This document shows, piece by piece, positions 1 through 12,900 of a DNA stretch of 40,000 bases. The notes beneath the pieces are model-generated. The model saw nothing but the letters and a program-made list of their open reading frames with translations, did no database searches and was not told the DNA's origin. Position 1 is the first letter of the stretch, and each line of letters starts with the position of its first letter. The position numbers and the translations under genes were made by a program. Source of the stretch: Dipetalonema caudispina (lineage: Eukaryota; Nematoda; Chromadorea; Rhabditida; Onchocercidae); assembly GCA_013365325.1 (NCBI GenBank), contig JABVXV010000444.1:1-40000 (forward strand), written 5' to 3'.

Positions 1-3000
1 AGGGAAATATCATTTGCAATTTTTTTTCTAAATTTGCTAAAATTATGCAATGTTACTGATAATGGAGAATCTATTGAAATTTTCAAGACTGAAAATTTAC
101 ATTATTTAAATTTTTTACTTAATATATCGCAACGATTTTGATCACTATTCTAGATGGGATTGCAGATTTTCAATCCACTTGGTATGCATATTTATAGACA
201 AAGGAAATTCTTTTTCTTCTTTGTATTACGAAGATATGTGAAACATCCCGAGGAAAAGTCTCAGTTAAGAAGGTGAGACTTTACGTCTGATGAAGTGTGA
301 ATTGTTATTATTGAAATCTCGAAACTTCGTTCAACATTTTATAGCTGATCAACTGGGATTTGCTGCGAGAAATTAAATTGGACAAATAAAAAGCGCTTGC
401 AAGTTGTGTAGGAGTCAATTTCTTGGGCTTTTACCAACCTTATTGTGAGATTCTAAAAATACCCAGGAGCATTTGATGTTTCTATTGAAATTTCCGAATA
501 ACTATCAACAATATACAGCAGCAATTATAAGGCTATAATAGAATGTCTTGGATAATGCATACAAGAGAAGGAGAAACGTTTTACAGAATTTGAACAGGTG
601 AATTTCACGTAATTTCCATTCAAGCACATCAACATTCCCATATTAATTAACTTAATTAACACTCAGTTCACTCGTTTATGCTAGCTAATTAATGTTAATG
701 CTTTAAGGAATTGCAATTTCTCTGATTCACTTTTAGCTTCTTCAGTTTCTCTGGCGTTCACTTTCCGAGCATTCATTTTTCGATACCCGCAAATATGTTT
801 TACAAATTTGAGCCATGAACGATTACAATTGGAAAATTTGACCTTCGATTGCATAAGTTATAACTTGGAGAAAATAAATTTTTATTAACAGATGATTTAA
901 AAGATGAATTTTGGAAAGCGATAGTTCAATCAAAGAGAGTCTTATCAAAATCTTTGCTGCAATCAGTAACACATTCTATGAAATATGCCCAATGTATCCA
1001 ATACTTTGAAATTTTTTGAATTGCTAAAAGTATAAGATTGTTAGCAAAGGTGGTTTAATTTTATGTTGAGAATTAATTCCTCAACAAATTATTTATGTTC
1101 AGGTAGATGATGAATGTGTCAATGGGTGGAAAATTGATAGGGAAGATGAGTGAATCGCAGAAGTATAAATTCATTGGCAATCATTTTCAGAATCTGAAGA
1201 GTTTTATGACAGACGTTAAATTGAAATTACGAAACCATGATTTGCCAATATTACTGTAACGTTAAACAAAAACTCATAACTTATATTCCAACTCTGTTTG
1301 ACATTGTCACCTGTTTTCACCTAGATCATGTCAAAAAAGAAATGCTCATGTAAACTCCTACAAATGATATTGTATAAGAAGTAAGAAAACAGTATTCACA
1401 AAGATCTATATTAATTCCTCTAGAGTTAATTAGACTTTAATAAATTTCAATAAATTACTACACATTATTGGTGTACATATTGACAGTAAGAGGTGACATT
1501 TATAACAAAGCACGCATTCCTCGAGAAAAATATTTCCAACAACAATAAATTCCATTTCGATCATTATCCATTTTCGATAAACAGTTAGATCGATTTAAGA
1601 TATGTAAAATAAAGAATATCATGAATGAAAGATTTTAAGAAGTTTAAGCCGTCACTTGTTAAAAGATGTATTTTAAAAGAGAAAAATATTTATCGTTTCA
1701 AGCAGAACTATTGACTCACAGCCTTTTGTAACAATCTTAGCATTCAAATAAGCTATTTTCTCAATACAAAAATACTGCCATTCTTCCAGACCTAACATCA
1801 ATAAGCTGATCATTTTGATACTAATAAATAGCTTAATTTATCGCTCAGTTTCCTACGATTTCGAAATTAAGCCTTCTAGCTAATTCAGCTTTAAACATAA
1901 ATACTATTTGTGTTGATCAAACAACAGAGCAACCTTATGCTTGCCAGTTTATTACATCGTAATAGGTAACAGGTAACTATGCTACTGCCGCTGTTCCAGT
2001 TCCTCAAAATTCGTTTATTTCGATGCTACAATAAGTAAAAAATTTTTCAAAAATCGGCTCATTTATGTTTTGCAGCAAGCTTATTTGCGGTTCATTAAGA
2101 ATTTTGTTTTCGACATTGTCCCATTCATTTCGTTTCAATGCAATGAAACATAAAACACTGCCCAAAATAACGCAGGTAATTTGGGCTCAGCGAATGCACT
2201 GATTGTTGAACAGAATGCCGGAAAATGCAGGGATGATTTTGATCCAGAAATTCGTATATGGCTCATGATGAAATGGTAAACGGGAAAAAACTTACAATAC
2301 ACAACATAAAAATGTCAAATACCTGCTGGGTAAAAAATTATGATCGAATGTAGTAACTGTTGTAGACTTAGTAATAGCTTGCACAGACAGCGATATACTT
2401 CTCTTTGTGATACCACATCAGTTTGTGGAAAATATTCGCCTTCAATTAAAAGATCACTTGAAAGAAGATCCTTTGGTCAATTCATTCATTGTGGCAACAT
2501 GATTAGCATTGTATTAGGATAGCGATGATAGCTATAGTCAGATGATTAATTATGATCAGCACTATGATAGTGATCATTGCTATAGTTATGATTATTATAA
2601 AGTGGAGAATGATAGTGTCTCGAATCATATTTCTGTAAAAGATAATTATTTAGGAAACGTAAAGTTTATCATGGATAAAGCTTTAAAATATTGCTATATT
2701 TTTATTTTGCTGAAAAATATATCAGAATAAAAAGTGATTAATTAACAATAAATAAGACACTAAATATGAATTTAAAAAATTCAGTCATCATCATCATCAC
2801 TAAACTAATCCTTCCATTCTCAAAATAAACTATTTTCATTTTATTTGTCGTCTAGATTCAACTAACTCTTTGAATTTGAATTCGAAGAATGCAATCGATA
2901 CTAAAATATCTATTGCATGATGTACAAGTTACAAATTATCACCCTTTATTAAAATCAAAAGTGAACAATTCCTCTGCAATCCTATGAAACTTCACTAACA

Positions 3001-3982
3001 AATAAATGAACTAACATATATCATTTCTGAAGCAAATGCCTAAAATAAATTTTCCATGATGAAAGAGTGTCATTTGCTTTTCCTATCTTTGTCATTTCTT
3101 AATTAATGAGAAAAAAAGCGAAGAAAATTCGACACTTACTAATATATGAATCAATAATAGTATCTATCCTCTTATGATTTAACAAATACTTTGTTTTTAA
3201 GAAATTTGTAATTTCATATTGGTTGAGTTGAAAGTAATAATTTATGTTCTTGTCATTTGTAAATGCATCATCCATCTAATTTGATGATACAAAATAACAT
3301 ATTAACAAAAGCTTTATTTATTTATTATTGACAAATATTTGTTTTATTTTAAAAACAAAAGCGAAAAAATTTACATATCATACACGCATAAGGAATTAAT
3401 TCCTTTCATTGAACTACTAAATAATTTTGACAGCTAACTAATAAAAAACATATTATATTGTAGCATTGATAAATAACTGTTATCTACCGATAAGTTAGCT
3501 GATAAGATGTTAATATATACATTTATATATGTATATACATATATTGCAGGTTAATCAATATTTCGAAGTAATTATTGTTAATTGGTTTCAAAGCGTAAGC
3601 AATTGATAACACTTCATATGATAACAATAACTAACTGATAAGGTTTTCTTTTTTGTCATTTGCTTATCAAATAATTTACTATATAATAATACGTATTTTT
3701 GAAATGACAAAAGTAATTCACAGTAAAGCTGAATGAATAATGAAACATCACATAGGGAATGGCAAATTTATAGAATTCATTGATAAGCAAACAATGAACA
3801 GAAAAATAAAATAAAACAATAATAAATTTTCTTCAACATCAATAAGTACAATGTTGAGATACCTTATTCTTCCAGAACTGATAAGAAGTAGAAGAAATTT
3901 AATAAAAGCAGAATTTGTAAAACAGTGTGAAGCGAAACAGTTTTAATTTTAGAAAGCGTTAAAATTTTGAATGGAAAATTAT
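1..3982. other. Intergenic, no defended gene
   Basis: This AT-rich stretch lies beyond the 3' end of the F-box gene. The longest open frames are short. A 50-codon ATG frame at 1107-1259 (plus) and a 60-codon frame at 2340-2522 (plus) have no recognisable family. A D/S/Y-rich exon-like frame at 2518-2730 is listed separately. Between about 300 and 600 and around 1080-1260 the composition is slightly less AT-rich and reading frames persist for 20-50 codons before a stop. This could be decayed coding DNA, but I could not identify it. Confidence 0.5.
2518..2730 (+). other. Exon-like open frame rich in Asp, Ser and Tyr
   Basis: An acceptor-like TATTAG ends at 2517. The frame then runs open from GAT at 2518 to a stop at 2728-2730, with ATG at 2542. 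The first 30 or so codons are almost only D, S, Y, Q, H and N (for example YDQHYDSDHCYSYDYY), and the rest is ordinary. A possible donor, GTAAAG, follows about 47 codons after the acceptor. The Asp/Tyr bias could come from the DNA itself, since the stretch is an imperfect repeat of GAT, AGT and TAT triplets. No partner exon was found, so it is not called as a gene. Confidence 0.15.
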
Positions 3983-6900
3983 TTATAAGTAGACACTGGA
4001 AGTACTTTGATTGTTTTCTAGAAATTCCGAATCATATGAATTAATGTCACAATCAGGTGGCATTACAATACCCAATATTCGACCCTGGTCATTAACATCG
4101 AAATCCTGAAAAACACAGCGCAATAATTCTCTGGGTCATTCAAGACCTTAAAGTTGTGCTTTTTTTTTTTCAACGATTGTACGAGATTCAGTTGAATTTT
4201 CAAGAATAAAATTTGTGGTTTAAAAATTTCTTCAACTAATTTATGTCATATTGGAATAAAGAATAAATTTCTAAGTAAGTCACCTTACATTTATAAAAGG
4301 ATGCTATTAATTGATTACAAATGATGTTATCCGTTATTTTCGTTTTTCCACCGGAATGAATGATATACAATAAGGGAAGAATTTTTGTGTGATGGCTTAT
4401 ATTACTTTAGTTTAAAATTTTCAAATAAACACATTGAATATTTTATTCTTTACTTATCGCTTCAATTTTTTTTCCATTAAAAAGAGACTTAACGAAAAAA
4501 AAATGAAATAAGTTTAGTAATTACTGTAGGTATTTTATGGAAATGACACAACAACCGATATTTTTTAGTGCAGGAAAAAAAAAAAGGAAAGGAAAACCGG
4601 ATTAACCTGTAGATACAATGTTTTCTTCGTTTCCGTTTCCCACATTACAATCTTTTCACCCACTTTGTTGGCAGCAAATTTTTTCGGAATAACACGAATT
4701 TCAAAATCTTTGATCAAATCCCAATGTTCGTTAATTAATGTGTTGTAAAATGACAGTGGCCGATTACATTTTCGTTTCCAAATTATCTGCAAAGAAAAAA
4801 AGACTGAATGAAAAAACGGAAACGGAAAATTTCTTTTTTTTATTTCATTATTTGATATGTTCCTTTCAAATAAATATTTTAACCTGAAGTGATTTCGATA
4901 TCCTGCTTGGAAAACTGGTAATGAAATTTAAAATTCCAATATCCAATTTATCCTCTTCACAGTTAATAAGTGATAATTTCCGTAAACGTGGAGCCATCTG
5001 AAAAAAAAAAGAATGATTATCAAATTATTAAAATCCCATACCATTACACTTTTCCATTTATCCTTTTTTCTTCAACGATATTGCTCATGAATTTTATTGT
5101 AAAATTAATAAAATAATCAGTTATTTTCAATCAATTAATGACTCAAAACTAATATAAATAAATCTGATAAAGCTTTATTCTCAACTAAATCAATAAACCA
5201 TTGTATATCAAACGTAATAAACTTTGAAAAATAAACCCTATCATATGAGATATTGTGGATATTCTCTCAGACTACTATGATTATTTCATCAAATACGTTG
5301 ATATGATCTGTAGAATAGAGAAATTATTCATGGTACTTCTTATCATTCCAAATCAAAATAACAGCATATTACTAACATTACTAAACCACCCAAATAATTA
5401 ATCTAACTACTTCTTCGAAAAATTAGAACATATCTCAATCAAAGGAATAATTTGTTTACTTCAATAATCTTATCCTTAAATCATAGTAATAAAAAAAATC
5501 AAAGGAGCGATATGTTAGTCGTTAATCTTTCTATTTTCCCAGTAATGTTTCCCGATTTCCTATGAAATTTGGAAATAGATAATACTAATCGTATATGATG
5601 TAAAATATTGGAACATAACCAAATATTAAAATTTAAATAATTTACTTCTTTCCTCTCTCCGCTTTGCTGTACAACTATAAAACTGTTTGGAAATACTCTC
5701 TTAAATCTTACAATCTTCTAAAAAAAAAACTAACTCTTAGAATTACCTAATAATTTCTTTTTAATAATTATAAAAAAAAATGTAATTACCAATGAGAGAT
5801 GTAAGAGAATTGCAGGGGTAATAGCTGATACTTGGATAAATTTAACATCTGTTAAACGTGGTAAAGGATATGTTAGTAGCAAATTTCGCAGAAGTGCTTC
5901 ATCGGTAAGAAATGATGCTTCAAATCGTCCCAATACGGTACCAAATGATGGAGGTGGCAATTTCATCGAATTTAATACTTCTTCTCTCCGTCTAAAATAC
6001 GAACAATTATTAAATGAAATTAAAATTCAATGATCTATTTGTGATTACAAATAAATTGCAACAAAAAATAAATGTTTAATATTAGCACATTCAATAAATG
6101 AAGAAGGAAGAGATAAAAATTGAAAGTTTTTTGTTATGAAATTGATAATTTATCTTATTATCAAAAGTGCTATTAGCACTTTTGTACTTCTGAACTATTA
6201 TCATTTCTTATTTATTGTAGCTTACACTCTCAGTTTGTTTTACCAACAAACAATAGTTGACATTTTTTTTTAGCCATATTATATCAATTTTACTGTAACG
6301 ATTATTTATCAGTTATAATCTTCACAGAATTATTTTATTAAATACTTAATTCAAATTTATTTTGCACATTCTATTTACTATTTCTCTATATGATTATTTT
6401 ATAAAATTTTTAATTCGAATTTATTTCGCATATTTCATTTACTGTTTCGTTATACCATAGCCTATTTCCTCATAACTTTCGGATTTATCAATATTTTCTT
6501 ATTTCTTATTATTAATCATATCCCTATTCTTTTCGCCGTTTTTTTTTCGTTTTAAATTTATTAAATAATGATAATTTCAAGCAGTGAAGAGATGAAAACG
6601 AATTACATAAACTGTTAAAATTATAAACTTTTTTTCAAAGTAATAATAGGCGGTTGTGGTCATTTTCAATATCCAGTAAGGAATAGCTTTCAGCTAATTT
6701 ACTATAAAGGGAAAAGATTTGGCTATGGTTAATAGCCAAAAGTATCATATAGCAGTGATTTTTGGTTGTTAGCGGTTGGTAATGATAATTGATCAGGATC
6801 ATTATTGATTATTTGAAAGAAAAAAAACCAGAGAGAAATAAAAAAAAAGAAAAAAAATATGGAAACATCATATTAAAGTTAATTCGATCCATATAATTCA

Positions 6901-9900
6901 AATATATAAAATTGATGATATTAACAACAACATTTAAAGACTCAGCATAGATATTTAAAAGTATTTAAATTTAAAAGTTACATGCTTACTCAGTTCTTGT
7001 ATCTTTTTGTAGTATACCGAAATGTAGTGTTAATTTTTTTCCAGCTATTAATGATGATAAGTCGTAGATACGATCGTAATTAGTTTCTTCGCTGATCACA
7101 TTCAATGACACTACCCGCATCGCTGAACTAAACATCAAAAGTTATAAATGATTTATTTTATAAATTTCTTTTTCGAAATTTTCACTTTCAATTAAAAATA
7201 AATTTTCGCACATTCTCTCATTATATTTAAATTATTTAACTGTTTTAAAAATAAAATATTAGAAATATCGTTTATATCGTAAAATCTATCGATATCGTCA
7301 ATAAGAGAAAAATTCAAATAATGCGAGAATGACTAAAAAAAATATCAGAGAATAAATGAAATTTTAAACCGATAGAAATATTCTGAAATAACTCAACCTT
7401 TTGAAATAATTAATTATAATTATGCGAACTCTTGATAGTCAAAATAAATTTCCTTTTCAATGAATAAATTAGCAAAGGAATTAGAAAGATAACCCCGTGA
7501 ATGAGATAATCCGTCGGATGACGAAGCCAAGATCGGTATAACATAAATCTAACTTAATCATTTGAAGCGAATTAAGTTTGATGTCAAGTTCGGACACACG
7601 TTCCGCTGTATCGTTTCGTAATTCACGCTCATCATCGTCATCATCCGGTGACCTAATTACAATAGTTTGCCGATGCGAATCAATTTTGCAGTATCGAAAT
7701 ATCTACAAATAATATTTAACTTAATGATTCGTTTTCTTTTTTGATATTTTCAAGGAAAATTTCTAAGTTTGTATTTTAAAAAATTCTAATTGCCAAAGGA
7801 AAATTTTAAAGAAAAAAAATGCTCCATTGTAGTTTCAGGAAAAAAAAAAATTGATAAGTTTTCCAATGATTAATCGTACTAAAACAAATCCAGCTTTAAA
7901 AAAAATTTCGCATTTAATTTTGATGACACAATAGATTGAAATTCCTTTGGGAAATTGATAGTTAATTCAATTTTTCAACACTATACATTATCTTTCAATG
8001 TATGAAATGATGACCGCACAAGAAACGCTTAAATATCTTACATGTTGAATAAAGCAGGGGAAGAAAAAAATTGTCATTCAACTAATAAGTTCTTGATGAA
8101 TCTGATTTTCAATTTAATTCAATTTGATTTAATCTGTCCTTGATAATTTCTTCGTTAGCTAACTAAAATTTCTTTCAGCTTCTCAGAGAATAGGTCTTAA
8201 TATTACCACTATATTGCAAATCATAGTGATAGGATAGATATTTAAGCGATATTTCCTTTGGTAAAATAATATTTGAGAAAAAGCGCGATAAAAAATGAAA
8301 AAATATAAAAATGAAAAAAAAAATGAAAGGAAAAATGAAAGAAAAAAATGAAAAAAAAATCTTAACAATTACGAAAACGACAAAATAAAATAAAAAGGAA
8401 TAAAACGAAAAAAAAAGAGGAATTTCAATGATACTTCGAAATAAATCCATTAAAATAATGATAAATATAAGATAAAGGAAATTTCAAACTGAAAAAATTA
8501 TATAAAATTACAATATAATATCGTTACTGATACCATTATAAATGAAACTTCCCATAATATTACCCAAATATCATATCTTTTTCTTCATTCATAAGTTAAT
8601 TAAAATGGCCAATAATATATTTGATTTTAATTTGGCTTTTTCTGATGAAATTGCTTTGTATTTTTTTTTTTTTATTAATGCTATAGATGCTTTTATAGTT
8701 GTTAATGAGAAGATTAAATTTTGAAATGTACAAATGATATACATCGAAAGTCAATCGTCTATTCCTTCAATTCAATTATATTATGTCTTTTTCGTTCAAC
8801 TACCATATCGTATTGTTAAATCAGTTCTCGCCTACTTAATAATAGGTAAATGTGATAGTATTTGTCATATTCATTCATTTTAACTTTCATTTACTCAAGT
8901 ATTCAAGATTATATTCTTTCCAAAATACTTTCTGGAATTTATTTTCAGAAAAAAATTTTATATGAAGCATCATTGGTTTCAGTTACCTGTTTTGTTTATA
9001 TGAAAAATATTAGATTTCTCAACAGATAACTTGAAATATGTTAAAAAAGGCAAATAATCGTATGTTCCACTTTTCTTTAAAAAGTACTCGTAGAATTAAC
9101 GCAACTAAATTAATTTGAATTTCAAGACATAAAAGTTATGCATTAGCAATAATGCTAATTTAAAACTGCTAAAGCATAAATAATGAATGTAAAATAGGAT
9201 GAAATAAAACAACTTTTCCTATTTAATCTTTGAGATATTGTAAACATTGATATATGTATTTCTTAATCTCACGGGAGTAATTTACGCTTCATAAATATTA
9301 CTAGTTCGAAATTGGTGAAGTATGAAGAATGAAATGATAAAGAGGAATCATTAAGTAGAATGAAACACTTAAAATTTGAACAAATGATTATAGCAGAATA
9401 AAATTTTTTCCTTTACCACTTTTTACTTTTCCTAAAATTTTAAAACTAATTCAGTAGAATATAGATTAACTCTTACACTTGACATAAATCACAACTATTA
9501 CATTTTATTTCCTGCATAAATCACGGTAATAACACTTAACTTGATATATGAATTATAATAATTATACTTAATTTGATATAAATTACAATAATTGCACTTG
9601 ATATAAATTACGATAATCATACTCGACATAATATAAGTTATGACAATCATACCTGACCTGATATAAATATCTACATAAATTATTGTGATTATTAAACTTA
9701 TTTCGAATTATTATAATTAATAAATATCTCTGTAAAATCATTACAAATTTCAAAAGGCAAAAGAAAAAAAGAAAGTCTTCAGAAAATTTTATGAGGAATT
9801 AATACGCAAGGAAGTAACCTAAGTCATTATCGTAAGTAACCTTTATTAACCATATAATCTTTCCTGAATTAGCTAAAAGAATATGATAGTCTAAGTGATA

Positions 9901-12900
9901 TTTGACAACATTCGTAGCTGGAAAAAAAAAAATTCAAGAGATATAAGTATCACAATAATATCTTTTACTCATCAATGATTCTATTACATTAAGCCGACAT
10001 CATATATTAAATGAAAGAAAAGTTTCATATTAACCTTTAACAAAAAAATTTATTTTTATGTAACTAAAAGTACTATGGAAAATTTTAGTAATCCCATCTG
10101 TTATTTGCATAAAAATATACCGAAAACAAAATACAGATAGGTAGGAGAGAAAAAATAATTTTGCTATATATACGATGCAAAAAAAGTTCTATCCAAACCT
10201 TCTCAGCTCCTATAAAAAAATAACGAAAAGGAAAGAATAACTTACAAGATATTGTAATTTGGGTAAATTTTCCGAACTGATCACTTGAAGAAATGAATCA
10301 AATTCATGAGTATCCAAGAATTCTGCGTGTCCTAACATCAAATATTCCAAATTCACCAAATACCTTAGTTTTGGCATTATGCGCAGAAATTTTCCACTTC
10401 TATTCAGCCATTCCAATGTTGTAAGGCTTTCTGGTAGAAAAACTTCAGGTTCTACAAAAGACAATTAACATTATAAGAATGCGGCTTCAATCACAAATTT
10501 CGGAAGACAAAACTTAATTTTACTAATAAATTATATCTTACATATTTGTCCGTAATATATTCCAAAAACTTTTATAAGCAAAATTAGTATCGATTCAAAA
10601 ATTCCGTAATATTAATTTATCAAATTAAGAATCTATTTGATAATATCTCAAACGAGTGCATTTTTCCTCGGAAGAATATCGATAGATATCATTTCAACTA
10701 TTTCTTTAGTAATGAAACAATGACTACATAAAATTGAAATTTTGTTAATTTATATACCGTATTCAATTAATACTGTGGAACTCACTGATATTAAATCCAT
10801 CCAACATAAGTGTGTCCATTTTGGTAAATTTCGGAAATGAATACATGTCCAATCCAGACCAGAAAAATTCTTGACCATGCGGTCGCATCGTCATACCCGT
10901 AAGATCAGGAAATGAACTGAAAGCTTGTTCCAATGCTTTTTCCTAAAACAAATATACTTTCAAATTACATCAATCATTTACAATTTTAGACTGAAAAAGT
11001 TGGAAGAAAAAAATGAAAATAACTGAAAATAAATGTATGAAATTTTATAATGTCTTAAGCTCTAACAATAATGCTTCCAATTCCGATATAAAATGAATCA
11101 TTAATCAATGAAAACTGAATTTCATAAATAATCAAATATTTACGACTTACAGTGTTGTACGGGTAGAGATCCAGACATCTCATATGGATTTTAGCTTGTT
11201 TCAACTTTCCTGCAAAAAAAAATTCATTATTAAGCTTTAAAGTTTATTATATCTTTAAGAAGAATTTTAGAAAAAATAGTTAAAAATTTGAAATTTAAAA
11301 AGGAAATAGTAGGACTATCAGTATACTTGCATAGATTAATATCAAAACTTTCTGAATCTTCTCTTTCGAAAACAGAAAAGAGAAATAGCAATCAAACATA
11401 CGAAAGAATCGAATAGAATTAAACAAAAATTAGAAAATTAAGAAAGTACAAAAAAGAGATGAGAGTTTTATACTTTTAATAATTGATCAGAATTTTTCCA
11501 ATCATCCAAATATCACCTAATGTCTTGCAACAGTATGAGAGACAATGTTAGGTTTAGCATAAAACACAATCCACAAACTTTGAAGCTGTCTTTGCTAAAC
11601 TCATCCGTTAATTATATGAATCGTTAATAAATCAAGATTTTTATAAGATTGAAAGTGATAACAAGAATGAAAAGGATAATTAATACTTTTGCAAATGATA
11701 ATACCTAACAGCATCAATTAATACAGAAAACATTATATGTATAGCTTATTTGATAAATGATAAAAAAGATGGCAAATGATAATCATATTGTATAAATGCA
11801 GATGAATGGAAATATCAATGAGCATAAGGTGTAAGTGAAATAATGAGAATGTAATTAACAAGATGTATGATAAAGGATGAAAATTTACTTAATACTTTGC
11901 CAGCAAAGGTAGCATCAGCAAACCATATTTTGACACTACTTATTATTCGACAATGCTTCAAGGCAACTAATAAATAGCTATCTTTATCAATGTGATAACA
12001 TTTCAATCTGCAAAGCATTCATTAATCATACAGTAGCAATAGTATAGTAGAAAATCATAATAATTTCTATTAAAAGTTAAGCTAATTTAATCAATAACTC
12101 ATAAAACTTTTATTTTCTACTTTGCAATTGAGAAAATGCCAATTACTTTTTTTTATCAGTAAACAAAATTTAAAGCAAAGAGGATTATTGCTTGAATAAT
12201 TGAATGATTTGTGATTCGACAGGGATATAATTTCCTGTTTGTGAACCAAGCAATTGCAATTGTGATTGATGTATTAATCCAATGTTAATGTGAAGGAATC
12301 TATTATTTGAAAAGAAAAGTAATGGGTAAGGGTAGTAATGGGAAATGAAAGTTTAAGATCTTTCAAAATTATAAAAGTTAATGTGATCGATCTTAGCTGA
12401 AGTTTGTTTACTACTGACAATTTGTAGCTGTGATTTTCTCAGTGTTAATCTATTATTAAATATGATAAAAATGGATGGTCGAAATTCTGCAAATTGTCGG
12501 AAAAATTAATAATATTTATTAAAAATAATTACCCAATATTTTTATTATTACTAATCTTGTCTTTGTATATTTGATTTTGGAAAATATTAAGTACTGTTAC
12601 ATCTTCCATTGGAAACCTGCAAGTCAATAGATAATGCCACCGTTTGCATACCTGAAATTAAACAAAGAATACTTCAAATTCATTGTACAAATGAAATTAA
12701 GTTAAAAGTTTACAAGTCCGACACTAAATTGAACCACTTGAAAATGTTAGTATACTTCTAAACAATAAACAACTTCCAATTAAATCAATCTAAAATGCTT
12801 TTTATAAGATTAAGCTAAATTTGAAAATTACCAACATTTTATCTTTAATTTAACAAATACTTATTTATCAATAAAAGATGAAAATGATAAATGTATTTAT

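Noticed and set aside
1107..1259. 50-codon ATG frame beginning MMNVSMGGKLIG
   Set aside because: No family recognised, no clear splice partners, and frames of this length occur by chance when many are examined.
8175..8724. Phe-rich frames in F-box gene intron 7
   Set aside because: Low-complexity A/T-run translations. Exons 7 and 8 join in phase and give a continuous LRR-like sequence without them.
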